DNA of 64,000 nucleotides. Source: Meconema thalassinum (lineage: Eukaryota; Arthropoda; Insecta; Orthoptera; Tettigoniidae). Positions 51,190-61,361 of the stretch are shown in pieces. The translations under genes and the position numbers were made by a program. The stretch spans positions 129,360,533 to 129,424,532 of the forward strand of contig OX336393.1 in NCBI GenBank assembly GCA_946902985.2. Reading direction: 5' to 3'. The notes under the pieces are model-generated. The model did not search any database, was not told where the DNA came from, and saw only the letters and a program-made list of their open reading frames with translations. Positions within the stretch are counted from its first letter, which is position 1; every line of letters starts with the position of its first letter.

Positions 51190-51700
51190 CTCAAGGATTC
51201 AAAGAAGCTCAGAAGCCAGAAGAACATAAACATATTCATATTCATTCGTGTATTTGAGAAAAACTACGTTTTTATTCAGTTGATAGTCGCGTAATTGTAC
51301 CAACCTAAAGGTGTGTCCTGCGATAAGAATTTGCAAGTTGCGGAAGACAACTTTGTCTAGAGGCAGACTCATTAAGGAACATGCCATTAGCTTTGTCACC
51401 GGGAAAGTGTGAAGTGCACTCAATTATCTGTCCGTGAAATCTGCCGTCAGAGATAAAGGAAAACGAATGAGCCGGAATAGCGTCGTGCTTGTCACGATAT
51501 CATCAATCTTTTAAACTACAGTATGGCGGGCTGATCGAAATGTTGTTCTGTCCTCCATCACTGACACACAGTGCCTGCATGGCTGTCACTACTGCCCTTC
51601 GTAGTGAAATGGTGCTTTTCGTACCGATTAATACTAAATTATGTAGGCCTATGTGTATTAATAATGACGTGTGACCTCCAGGGAGGCCTGGCGCACGACT
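51190..51700. other. Intron sequence, nothing recognised
   Basis: No gene or classified repeat recognised. Confidence 0.5.
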
Positions 51701-51712
51701 TTCGAATTGAAA

Positions 51713-52252
51713 CATGGCGAGAGCATTTATTAACAGTTGGCAGCCCTGGTGGCTCATTATAATACGCACAGTCATATCTGCTCTAGTACACATAGTACAT
51801 ACGAAATCTGGTTGAAATCCAATCGATAGTATAGATGTTACATGCATTTAGAAATTGGACCTATCGGCAGGCTTAGAATCATGTTGGTAATACTGGCATG
51901 TATGGTCTTCTGAAAATCAATCTGGAATGCTATTGTCCATATGTGTGCCAATTTTAGAATAGGCCTAGTTTGCATGCAAAACTTCTCAGATATCCAGCAC
52001 GGAGCTCAAATTGCAATTGCGATTTTTCAGCAGTTGGTAGCACTGACGTCAATTTGAAATATGGCCGTGAGATATTCAGGTATAGGTCTTTACTCTTACC
52101 AAATTTGGTTTCGATAGCTCAGCCATTTAGGAGTTGATAGGGGGGGGGGGGCACACACACACACAGCCAGACAGACAGACAGACGTATTCCCGGATTCTC
52201 CTAAGTCTACGTTTTCCTCATATTTGCAAAATTAGAAAAGTAGGCTAAAAAT
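51713..52252 (-). mobile_element. Helentron-like element, family A (copy H3), truncated
   Basis: Contains the sense 5' half: at 52252-52232 the subterminal repeat (plus GAAAAGTAGGCT), then the AAGTAGAC-type hairpin partner (52205-52220), a GTCT run, the poly-C block (52141-52150), and modules with AATTTGG and GTTGGCAGCC. The sense 3' part, including the terminal hairpin, is absent; similarity stops near 51713. Confidence 0.78.
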
Positions 52253-52302
52253 AAATAAGTTGTTTGGGATATTTTTTCTTGGAGTGTATTGTAATATTAA
52301 TA

Positions 52303-52380
52303 CAATAAATGGGCGAGAATTGAACCCACAGTCTTGAGATCATGAGATGTGTACTCGACCTGTGACCCACCAGGAGATTT
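52303..52380 (-). mobile_element. tRNA-like SINE head (S9-like)
   Basis: GGGCGAGAATTGAACCCACA (inverted B-box) and GTGTACTCGACCTGTGACCC (A-box region), weak; the sequence beyond is not shared with other families. Confidence 0.4.
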
Positions 52381-52837
52381 TTGAAAATGAAACCAAGCTG
52401 ATTTGAGACTCGAAATGAATCCCCCACATTTCAGATTCGAGTGGTAACAAACACATGTGATATATCTTGCTGATGGGTCACAGGCGCGAATGTGACAAGT
52501 AGGGTTTTACTGTGCTGCTGTTTGATCCGCAGATAATCTGAGATATTCCATGTGTACAAGTTATCCATAAATTTCCCGCAATGCAACCATCCATCGTCGC
52601 TTAAGCCTCGGTAATGGCAGCGAACAAGCCCCCGTCACGACAGCTTGTCATATACCTTGTACTGCTACCACACAGGAAGTATGACAGCCCTTGTCGAGCC
52701 GCGAGAGGCCACACTCGGGTCACATCGTCGACTACTCAGTAAATTACAGATCCCAAGAAATATCAGAAATATGAGAGATAACGATAGGATAGGCCTACCT
52801 TTAAGAAATAAATATTATTATTATTATTTTATACAGT

Positions 52838-53440
52838 ACATATAACACATTGCTGGTACTTAGGAAGCAAAATAACCAGTGATGGACGAAGCAAAGAGGA
52901 TATAAAAAGTAGGTTGGCTCAGGCAAGGAAAGCATTTCTACAAAAAAGGAATCTCTTGCCATCGAATATAGAGTTAGGTATTAGGAAGTCATTTTTGAAA
53001 GCCTTCGTCTGGAGCGAGGCGCTCTATTGAAGTGAAACCTGGACTATTGGTGCATCAGAAAAGAGGAGAATTGAAGCATTTGAAATGTGGTGTTACAGGA
53101 GAATGATGAAGATCAGATGGGTAGATAGGGTTACAAACGAAGAAGTATTAAGACGAGTGGGAGGGGAGAGATGTTTCTGGCGACTGCTAATGAAGAGAAG
53201 AGATAGGTTAGTAGGACACATACTAAGACACCCAGGAATAGCAAACTTAGTTGTGGAAGGAAGGGTTGAGGACAAGAACTGTAGGGGTAGACCAAGGTTA
53301 GAATATGTTAAACAGATTGCCTCGGATGTAGGGTGTGGTAGCTATGTAGAGATGAAACGATTAGCTCAGGACAGGGAGGCATGGAAAGCTCATCAAACCA
53401 GTCAGAAGACTGAAGACTCAAACAACAACACGACATAACT
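52838..53440 (+). pseudogene. LINE C-terminal fragment with CAA tail
   Basis: 5'-truncated. Reading: YLGSKITSDGRSKEDIKSRL, AQARKAFLQKRNLLPSNIEL, one stop at 53028, then EAFEMWCYRRMMKIRWVDRV, TNEEVLRR, LVGHILRHPGIANLVVEGRV and EYVKQIASDVGCGSY. It ends in AGACTGAAGACTCAAACAAC and a CAA-type tail. Same LINE type as 60530-61350. This is the post-RT region; the catalytic part is not present. Confidence 0.88.
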
Positions 53441-53514
53441 ATACAGGCTTCAGGGAACCAAAGTATAATCACTGAAACAGCCACTTCTAAGCTGGAAAGT
53501 CTCTAATCGCGCCC

Positions 53515-53828
53515 AGTACAAATCACGTCCAATTTAAATCGCGCCCAGCACGGTCCCTACCTGGAGTATATGAGGCTGATACGGACGAAAACATAGGTCG
53601 CTACTTGGTTAGACGACTGTCTGGACAAAACCATTGGTCTGGACGAAACCATTGGCTGCTACTTGGTTCCCTGTCTGGACGAAAATTACCGATTGCACTA
53701 CAAGCAAGGGGGTCTCGTGCGTAGGCCCCAGGTTATGTTTGTTTTGTATGTAGAACAGTATTGTCACGGGGACATTTTCTAGACTGGGCGCGCTTCCTCA
53801 GTGGTCGCTATTTTCCCCGGGCGCGATT
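53515..53828. mobile_element. MITE-like repeat with AATCGCGCCC ends
   Basis: AATCGCGCCCAG at 53515 and again at 53556; inverted GGGCGCGATT at 53819 and GGGCGCGCTT at 53787. Inside are tandem pieces of GTCTGGACGAAA...CATTGG and CTACTTGGTT. The doubled inverted ends suggest a MITE with duplicated termini. No clear target duplication. Confidence 0.55.
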
Positions 53829-53829
53829 T

Positions 53830-54395
53830 TCGTACAACTATAACTACTGCCCTCTGCATTAGTTTGTAAAGTTGAGTATCCAGATCCAGTTCTTTAAGGT
53901 CTTGGAGCAAGGTACTTGAAATCACGGCCGTACTTGAGACAATAATAGGTTTACCCGTTCTACACGCCTCTTGATAGGGCCGACCAACTCGCTATATTTG
54001 CTGATCTTTTCTATGTGTTTTGACGGGCGATTGTTGTTGTTAGGGATCACGACATCAATTAAGGTAGTTTGCTTTATTTTCTTGCTAACAACCACTAGGA
54101 ATCAGGAATCAAAGCTGGACCTCCAGAGCGACAGCCAAGAACTCTAGCCGCTGCACCATGAGGTTGTTCATCGAAATTGACATGTACATTGCACTTGGCT
54201 GTGGGTTCAAATTTCGCTTACGGCACGAGTGCGCGCACGTGTATCGTGGTGAAGGATGGGTTTTTTTGTTTAAAATGATCATCAAAATTTAATGCCTCAG
54301 TGGCTGAGTAGGTTTCAAACTGAGTGCACAAAATAGTTCTAATATTAATGTCCGTATATGTATCTAGTACAAACAAACTCACAGCGGCAATTAAA
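53830..54395. other. Intron sequence, nothing recognised
   Basis: Contains a weak inverted S2-like tRNA patch near 54100-54165 (AGGAATCAAAGCTGGACCTC; CTAGCCGCTGCACCATGAGG); otherwise unrecognised. Confidence 0.45.
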
Positions 54396-54467
54396 AACAA
54401 GAAGTTCCGTGACGAACTAAAGAGCCTACTTTTCTTAAAATTTAAGAATCATGCCAATGATTAATCT

Positions 54468-57400
54468 TATTATTATTAATCGTATGGCAATTACACATCA
54501 CTTTTTGGAACACAGAGAAAATATAACCATAATTTACAAATTTACAGACATATTATTTACATAGTTTAACACATTTGCTGTAGAAAACAAAAAGTCAAAG
54601 TGGTTTCCAGGATATAAGTTCTGAGGGCACTCTTCAACTATATGCTTGATGGTCTGACACTGGAAGCCACACGTGCACTCTGGAGAGGTGATCTTTCCCC
54701 ATTTGTATAGTAGATCACCACATCTCCCATGGTTGGTGCGTATCCTGTTCAGTGTACACCATGTCCTACGGGGCAGATCAAGTTCCCATGGATTGTTGTT
54801 ACTATGGAGAAAACTATGTAGCTCTGGTGGAGTGTTTGTGTACCAATTTTCTGCCCAGGCTTCATGAAGATTGAAGTTATGGTCTGCCAGGTTGTTGGCT
54901 GTTCTGATTGCAGGGTGTCTGGAGCGGAGTCTATTGATTTGGATTGCAGGTATGTCCTCATGGATTGGCAGCTGTTGGTTGTTGCAGATTTTGTTAAATT
55001 CTCTCAGGAGGATATTCTTTCTTCTCAGCGTAGGAGGTGGAATACGGCTCAGGACAGGTAGCCAGAAAACTGGTGTGGACTTGATTGTACCAGTAATTAT
55101 CCGCATAGTTTGGTTTAGTTGAACATCTACTAGCTTCGTGTGACTACTGTTTAGCCAAACAGGGCTGCAATATTCTGCTGCTGAGTATACAAGACCTAGG
55201 GCAGTTGATCGGAGGGTAGACGCAGTGGAACCCCATGTTGTACCACACAGTTTTTGTAGGATGTTATTTCTTGACCTCAATTTGGCTGCAGTGTTTGTTA
55301 GATGTTGTTTAAATGACAGTGTTCTGTCAAGTGTCACTCCAAGGTACTTTGGGTATTTGTTATGAATCACACGTTTTCCATCAAAATATATGTTTAGTTC
55401 ATGGTTGGCTAGGATGTTGCTCAGATGAAAGCACGTGGATTCAGTTTTATTAGGGTTCGGTTGAAGTCCCCATTTACGGAAGTATTGAAACATTGCACAT
55501 AAGTCCTTCGTTAATATTTCTTCAGTGGCCTCGATTTGTTTGTGTTGAGTTGCTAACACCCAATCATCAGCATAGCCGAACTTCCTGGACTGGGTGTCTG
55601 GCATATCTGCTATATAGAGACTGAATAATAGCGGAGCTAGGACTGAGCCTTGGGGTAGTCCGTTGTTAAGAGTCTTCTGGTCACTAACGGCATTCCCTAT
55701 GGTTACCTGGAAAGGTCTATCAGTCAGCATGTTGTTCAGGAGTCTTGCTGTTCTTCTGCAGGGTATGACACGGAGAAACTTATTAACAATGCCCTGTCTC
55801 CACACAGTATCATAGGCGGAGGATAAATCAATAAATACAGCAGAGGTCTTTTGCTGTTTCTGGAATCCTGCCTCTATATAAGATGTAAATGAAAGAACTT
55901 GATCCACACAGCTTCGGTTTGGACGAAATCCAGCCTGTTCAACAGGAATATTTTCATGTAATTCATTATGTATTCTGTTATACAGCAGCCTCTCAAGTAG
56001 TTTGTACATCATGCTCAGAAGAGAAATAGGACGATAACTTTGGGCTTCGTTATTGGGTTTACCTGGTTTCAAGATACCAATGATCTTTGTCTGTTTCATT
56101 AGTCGAGGAATGGACCCTGTTTGTAAAATATTGGTGAAAAACTGGGCTAGCCATCTTTTAGCATACTCACCACAGTGCAGAAGGAATTCTGGGTGTATGC
56201 CATCAAGACCTGGGGCTTTACCTGATTTAATGTCTTTTAGAGCTGACGATATCTCTTCAGGGCTGAAAGGTATAGAATAAGAGCTATTATCTGGGCATTC
56301 TGATAACATGGTTCGCAGTTCTCGTTTTACTTGAATGGCATGGGGCCGGGAGATAGATGGCTTAGATATTGAGACAATGTGAGCAGCAACTTTGTTTGGT
56401 TTTATTAAGTTGTTATTTCGTGTTGTTCGATTTCCACCTCCCAAATTACGTAAGAGGGACCAGGCTTTCCTGCTTGAGTGTTTGAAGTCTAGATTTTCGA
56501 CAGTGTCCAGCCATTTCTGTCGACGCGTGGCATCAAGGCTATGCAGCAGGTCATCTGCTATTTCTTGTTCTCCAGTAGAAAGGAAGTCCTCGTACAGTTT
56601 CTCACTGACTTCAGACCAGCCAGGAATATATTCCTTCCGGTATCCTCTGGGAATAAACTTTTTTGCTATGCTTAATACTGCTCCAACAAATCTTCCATAG
56701 TTGTTACTTAAAGGAGGAATCCACCCTAAGACTTTATCAAGATTTATGGAGAACTCAGACCAGTTAGCTTTCTGAAAGTTCCAGCGTGGACGAGGAATGG
56801 AATTCACCAAGGGGATTTGTATGCCTACTTCTTGAATAACTGGGCGGTGCTGACTATGTGGGAAATCAGGTAGGACTCTGCGTGTGGTTGCTAGTGGTTT
56901 GAGGTTCTCGTTTGAAGACACAAAACACAGGTCCGGATTGGACTCCCGCCTCCAGGCAGCTGATCTAAATGTGCATCTGTCTTTGGCATCAAATATTAGA
57001 TGAAAATTGTGTACTTCTGCCCATGAAACTAAAGCTTCTCCATTAGAATCATTGGAGTTATATTTCCATTGCTCATGGTGACTGTTGAAGTCACCTGTGT
57101 AAATAACTGGATGAGGATGTAGGTGGAGGACTTCAGATGGCCACTGAACTGCGGGAGGTTTGTAGATGTTTACAACGTGCAAGTCTCCAGTTTTTATTAC
57201 AACTTCATGGATGTCATTAATGGCATTAGATGAGATTAAGTAGGCATTCTCAATAGTGTTTCGCACATACGTGGCAATCCCATAAGCTAGATGGTAATTT
57301 GCACCAAGGAGGTCATATCCTGGTATTTTGCCTCTTGATTTGAGTTGGTATTCATCATTTGCATGTGTTTCTTGGATGGCAATTACATCAATATTATTCT

Positions 57401-57669
57401 CCAAACAGAGCTTAGATAAATATTGACTTTTAGATCTGCTAATACTCTCTATATTAATCTGTAGGATTCTAGTACTTGGTCCAACGTATCTACATCTTTG
57501 GTTCTTAAAAGAACCGTTGTTGATGAGAGGAGTCATTGTGATGTGATTGTGCTAGGAGATCACAAGGATTGTCTAGCAGCCAGAGTTGTTGCTTTCTTAG
57601 CACCACCCAGGGGTCACGTGTAGGGTACTTTCAGGTTAAACCTACGGACGTGAAGCAACGGCAACCCCA
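54468..57669 (-). mobile_element. Jockey/CR1-group LINE, 3.2 kb, intact ORF
   Basis: Inserted within rolling-circle copy H4. 3' end at left with a short (TAA)n tail (plus TTATTATTATTAATCG); 5' end at right near 57669 (minus start TGGGGTTGCCGTTGCTTCAC). It has about 130 bp of 5' leader, one ORF of 1000 codons and a short 3' UTR. Empty-site comparison with H1 and H2 shows no target-site duplication. No ORF1 is present, so it may be 5'-truncated or a single-ORF type. Confidence 0.9.
54534..57536 (-). CDS. LINE endonuclease-reverse transcriptase, 1000 aa, intact
   Basis: Uninterrupted ORF. Residues ~20-235: AP-like endonuclease (RILQINIESISRSKSQYLS, IAIQETHAND, VNIYKPPAVQWPS, YTGDFNSHHEQW, NPDLCFVS, SQHRPVIQEV). 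Residues ~415-690: reverse transcriptase (LKDIKSGKAPGLDGIHPEFL, GILKPGKPN, SYRPISLLSMMYKLLERLLY, QAGFRPNRSCVDQVL, AVFIDLSSAYDTVW, NGLPQGSVLAPLLFSLYIAD, catalytic FGYADDWVLA, KYLGVTLDRTLSF). C-terminus: WCTLNRIRTNHGRCGDLLYKWG, a CxC...H...C finger-like motif (ECTCGFQCQTIKHIVEECP). The product nicks target DNA and copies LINE RNA into it. Motifs fit the Jockey/CR1 group. All catalytic residues seen are present, so it may be recently or still active. It is antisense to nothing known; it lies in the same orientation as the T-box gene. Confidence 0.93.
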   Translation of the reverse strand: MTPLINNGSFKNQRCRYVGPSTRILQINIESISRSKSQYLSKLCLENNIDVIAIQETHANDEYQLKSRGKIPGYDLLGANYHLAYGIATYVRNTIENAYLISSNAINDIHEVVIKTGDLHVVNIYKPPAVQWPSEVLHLHPHPVIYTGDFNSHHEQWKYNSNDSNGEALVSWAEVHNFHLIFDAKDRCTFRSAAWRRESNPDLCFVSSNENLKPLATTRRVLPDFPHSQHRPVIQEVGIQIPLVNSIPRPRWNFQKANWSEFSINLDKVLGWIPPLSNNYGRFVGAVLSIAKKFIPRGYRKEYIPGWSEVSEKLYEDFLSTGEQEIADDLLHSLDATRRQKWLDTVENLDFKHSSRKAWSLLRNLGGGNRTTRNNNLIKPNKVAAHIVSISKPSISRPHAIQVKRELRTMLSECPDNSSYSIPFSPEEISSALKDIKSGKAPGLDGIHPEFLLHCGEYAKRWLAQFFTNILQTGSIPRLMKQTKIIGILKPGKPNNEAQSYRPISLLSMMYKLLERLLYNRIHNELHENIPVEQAGFRPNRSCVDQVLSFTSYIEAGFQKQQKTSAVFIDLSSAYDTVWRQGIVNKFLRVIPCRRTARLLNNMLTDRPFQVTIGNAVSDQKTLNNGLPQGSVLAPLLFSLYIADMPDTQSRKFGYADDWVLATQHKQIEATEEILTKDLCAMFQYFRKWGLQPNPNKTESTCFHLSNILANHELNIYFDGKRVIHNKYPKYLGVTLDRTLSFKQHLTNTAAKLRSRNNILQKLCGTTWGSTASTLRSTALGLVYSAAEYCSPVWLNSSHTKLVDVQLNQTMRIITGTIKSTPVFWLPVLSRIPPPTLRRKNILLREFNKICNNQQLPIHEDIPAIQINRLRSRHPAIRTANNLADHNFNLHEAWAENWYTNTPPELHSFLHSNNNPWELDLPRRTWCTLNRIRTNHGRCGDLLYKWGKITSPECTCGFQCQTIKHIVEECPQNLYPGNHFDFLFSTANVLNYVNNMSVNL

Positions 57670-58764
57670 ATATGTATCTATCTAGAATAATGTCGAAATT
57701 AAGTTGGTAATATCGAAATTTCTAATTAGTTCGAAATACTGAATACCTGGCATAATGTAGCCTAATAGAGAACTTCAGTTGGCAGCCCTTGTGACTGAAT
57801 ATATTCTTAGCTCCATCTCTTAAGGTACAGAATTCAAAATTTGGTTGAAGTCCAATGGATAGCATGGACATTACATGCAGTTAAACATTGGATTTAACAG
57901 CGCGCCTAAAATCATGTTGGCAACAATGACATACATGTAATGGTCAGAAATAATCTGAAATAATATGATCTATTGTTGTGTCAATATTTAATTAAATCCA
58001 TTAATTACTATAGAAGTTATATGCATTTTAAAATTGGACCTATCAGCAGGCAAGAATCATGTTGACAGCACTGGCGTAGGCCTATATTATTTACTCCAAA
58101 TTAATCTAGAATGCCAGGTACTATACGTGTGCATAGTTTAAAGCTGTCGGCTTGCATACTTTCTGATATATGGGTATTTAAAAAATGAGAGAATTTATTA
58201 ACAGTTGGCAGCCCTGGTGGCTCTTATGAATAGGCTCAGTCATATCTGTTTACGTACACATAGCACATACGAAATTTGGTTGAAATCCAATTGATAGTGT
58301 AGAAGTTATAATCATTTAAAATTTGGACCTATCAGCAGGCTTATAATCATTTTGGCAACACTGCCATGTATGGCCTCCTGGAAATTAAACTTCAATATTA
58401 TTATCTATACGTGTGCCAATTTTGAAATAGCTCCCATTCATACCTTCCATGATATCCATCATGGAGCTCAAATTTCAATTGCGATTTTTCAGCAGTTGGT
58501 AGCAGTGACATCATTTTCAAATATGGCCGTGAGATATTCAAGTATAGATCTTTACTCCTACCAAATTTTGTTTCGATTGCTGCAGCCGTTTGGGAGTTGA
58601 TAGGGGGCGACACACACACACAGACAGACAGACAGACAGACAGAAGGACAGACAGACAGAAGGACAGACAGACAGAAGGACAGACAGACAGACACACATT
58701 TGCCCGATCTCATAAGTCTACGTTTTCCTCATTTTTGCAAAATGTGAAAAGTAAGCTAATAATG

Positions 58765-59293
58765 TTTATGATGCAATCTGTTCGAAGTGTTAATCAAGAT
58801 GAAAAGGCAAAACAATTAACCAGCAGAATATTATCTGTGATAACATAAGGCCCGTCTGCTCTCCGCAGCAACTAACAAGTGCATACGCTGCAAAGCAAGC
58901 ATATGGAGCAGGTAGGGGTGACAATATTGCCCATGATCGGTTTCTGTGTCTTTCATTCATGTGTGTGAGGAGTGGGTTTAATATGTTCTCGTCTGGCGTC
59001 GTGGCTAACAAGGAGAGGTCGCCATGTGTTTTACTAGAAACGTGTTCAAATTTGGTGGGTTTGCTCTGCATAAAAAAATAGTTTACCCCTGTTTGAGCGT
59101 TTTTGCCAATGGGCCTTAGTGTGCTCAAAATTGAACCTTTAAAATCAATCCTCAAACTTTTGTAGTCTTATTCCCACACATGTTCCCGGTTTGTCTCCGT
59201 GACCATTGTTGTGAAACCGACGTAAGTTACTTGTACTGTGTTAGTTCACATTTGAAAGTTGAAAAACGTTTATTTAATTATGTTGGTAGATGC
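58765..59293. other. Intron sequence, nothing recognised
   Basis: A 121-codon minus-strand frame (58790-59155) has no recognisable domain. Confidence 0.5.
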
Positions 59294-59454
59294 TTTATCA
59301 CTAAGGACCGGATTCTTACCTATTTCTTTCCGTACTTCTAAACACAAAAATAGTTTAATATTTTTGCGAATAAAAGAAACAAAACCTAAATGATATGCGA
59401 GTATCTAAAAATGCCTAATTGCAGTTTTGTTCCATTTATTGTTGTATATTTGAA

Positions 59455-59594
59455 TACCTCACTCCTCTTCTTGCCTAGAACGCCTCAAAATAGCGCTGCC
59501 TTGGGTTTTTGTGGGTATCTACTCACATAACGTAACGGCGGTACTTTTTGAGGATCCAACCAGCCTTCGGGCTGACTACCTAACAGACAGACAA
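59455..59594 (+). mobile_element. 5'-truncated LINE/SINE 3' end with (CAGA)n tail
   Basis: Nearly identical to 32508-32640: CTCCTCTTCTTGCCTAGAAC through GGATCCAACCAGCCTTCGGG to CCTAACAGACAGAC. The high identity suggests recent insertion. Confidence 0.8.
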
Positions 59595-59937
59595 TTTTTA
59601 AAAGTAAATCATAAAAGAGTTTTTATTCCAAGCTCTAGTTGATTGAGAAAAAAAACCTACCTGCCAGAAAATTCAAATACTTACAGCACTTTTCAGCTTA
59701 TACCTTAATGTTTGGTTATTTATTGTCTGCAAAGTGGGTATACATCCCTTATTGTTTCCAAGTTCCCTATATTCTAAATAAACGAAGTTAATTAAACGGA
59801 CTGAAGGGTGTAAATAACCTGTGACATCGTTGGTTTTACAGACATTGAATAATTAACATAGGCTACTTGAGGAGAGAAGATATTCCCTTAAAGTGTGAAG
59901 TTCTCGGTGATTATTTGATAAAAACCAGGTGAGTTAG

Positions 59938-60272
59938 ACGTGGCCGTTACGGCATGGCTGCTGACAGTCGCTCACATCCGGGAGGCGAGGAGGTTCGAAT
60001 CCCCCCGCCGACAACCTTGAAAATGGTCTTCTGTGGTTTCCCATCTTCCTTCAAGGCAAATGCCGGGGTTGGTCCCTAACTATAGGCCACAGCCACTACC
60101 TTCCAACTCCTCGTCCTTACATTCAAACTTTCCTCCCCAGACAACACTCCACACGCGACGTTACTTGTAGCTCACCCAATGGGTGTCCACCTAGAAGCAG
60201 CTACAAACTGGCGAGCCGTACATGTCCTCAGACACTCCCGGCACTGAAAGCCATAGGCTAAAAAAAAAGATA
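59938..60272 (+). mobile_element. SINE family S10 with A-rich tail
   Basis: GTGGCCGTTACGGCATGGCT, CATCCGGGAGGCGAGGAGGT, GGTTCGAATCCCCCC (B-box), CTTCTGTGGTTTCCCATC (S2-like block), then a distinct distal part (CACACGCGACGTTACTTGTA, ATGGGTGTCCACCTAGAAGC, GAAAGCCATAGGC) and AAAAAAAAAGATAAAA. Confidence 0.82.
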
Positions 60273-60529
60273 AAAGACGTATCATTATGTAAAATATTTA
60301 CACTACACTTTAAACATGACGGTCTATTTAAAACCCTTTTTCTACCCATTAAAAACCTAAAAAAAGGTATTTTATATTTTTGAAACCCTAAAAATCTGGT
60401 CCCTATTTATTACTTTTTGATGTGGAATATCCCTTTATATTGTATATTCACTTTGCTGGGGAATTGATTAATTCGCATTTTACATTTTAAACAGAGACAA
60501 TCGCACAAGACCAAAATATCACGTTATTT

Positions 60530-61350
60530 GTTGTTGTTGTTGTTGTTTGAGTCTCCAGTCTTTTGACTGGTTTGATGCAGCCCTCCATGCCTCCCTGTCT
60601 TGAGCTAATCGTTTCATCTCTACATAGCTACCACACCCTAAATCCGAAGCAATCTGTTTAACATATTCTAACCTTGGTCTACTCCTACAGTTCTTGTCCT
60701 CGACCCTTCCTTCCATAACTAAGCTTGCTAATTCCTGGGTGTCTTAGTATGTGTCCTAGTAACCTATCTCTTCTCTTCATTAGTGGTCACAAGAAACATC
60801 TCTCCTCTCCCACTCGTCTTAATACCTCTTCGTTTGTAACCCTATCTACCCATCTGATCTTCATCATTCTCCTGTAACAACACATTTCAAATGCTTCAAT
60901 TCTCCTCTTTTCTGCTGCACCAATAGTCCAAGTTTCACTTCCATAGAGCGCCACGCTCCAGAAAAAGGCTTTCAAAAATTACTTCCTAACACCTAAATCT
61001 ATATTCGATGTCAACAGATTCCTTTTTTGTAGAAATGCTTTCCTTGCCTGAGCCAACCTACTTTTTATATTTTCTTTGCGTCGTCCATCACTGGCTATTT
61101 TGCTTCCTAAGTAAGAGAAGTCTCCTACTTCCTTCAGCTTTTCACCTGCCAATTTGATGTCCATAGAGGTTTCTGATTTATTTCGGCTGCATTCCAGTAT
61201 TTTTGTTTTACATTTATTATTTTTCATCATGTATTCATTCCGTAAGACGGAGTCCATACCATTCAAAACTCATTCAAATCCTCAGGCATTTCGGCCAAGA
61301 TGACGATGTCATCAGCAAATCTCAGAGTTGAAATTATTTCTCCTTGAATC
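60530..61350 (-). pseudogene. LINE fragment, 5'-truncated, perfect 11-bp target duplications
   Basis: Flanked by TCACGTTATTT at 60519-60529 and 61351-61361. The (CAA)n tail (plus (TTG)n) and the 3' end GAGTCTCCAGTCTTTTGACT are at the left. Minus-strand reading: RFADDIVILAEMPEDLN (the RT catalytic FADD, 61325-61275), then KCKTKILECSRNKSE, AGEKLKEVGDFSYLGSKIAS, the YRRMMKIRWVDRVTNEEVLRR region and EYVKQIASDLGCGSY, broken by a few stops and frameshifts (for example near 60978 and 60720). Same LINE type as 52838-53440. Confidence 0.92.
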
Positions 61351-61361
61351 TCACGTTATTT

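Larger units (their letters stand above)
54396..58762 (-). mobile_element. Helentron-like element, family A (copy H4), split by a LINE
   Basis: Sense 3' end at 54396 (plus AACAAGAAGTTCCGTGACGA, hairpin AGTTC...GAACT) and sense 5' end at 58762 (AGCTTACTTTTCACATTTTG; GTCT run 58617-58690 on the complementary strand). Body matches H1 on both sides of the LINE at 54468-57669. The join ATTAATCT|ATATG is continuous in H1 and H2, so the LINE insertion is proven by empty sites. Intact length about 1.16 kb. Confidence 0.8.
59302..60405. mobile_element. hAT-type element, 1.1 kb, with nested retroelements
   Basis: Ends TAAGGACCGGATTCTTACCT (left) and, inward from the right, TAGGGACCAGATTTTTAGGG, closely similar to the ends of the hAT element at 11858. 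Flanked by 8-bp duplications TTTATCAC (59294-59301) and TTTATTAC (60406-60413), one mismatch. The interior has a 3' LINE/SINE end (59455-59594) and an S10 SINE (59938-60272); without them it is about 630 bp. No transposase remnant. Confidence 0.85.

Noticed and set aside
54673..55122. Small plus-strand frames inside the LINE ORF
   Set aside because: Shadows of the 1000-codon minus-strand ORF.
58600..58700. Direct-repeat array resembling CRISPR
   Set aside because: It is a (ACAG)n microsatellite within a rolling-circle element; there are no spacers, and the genome is eukaryotic.
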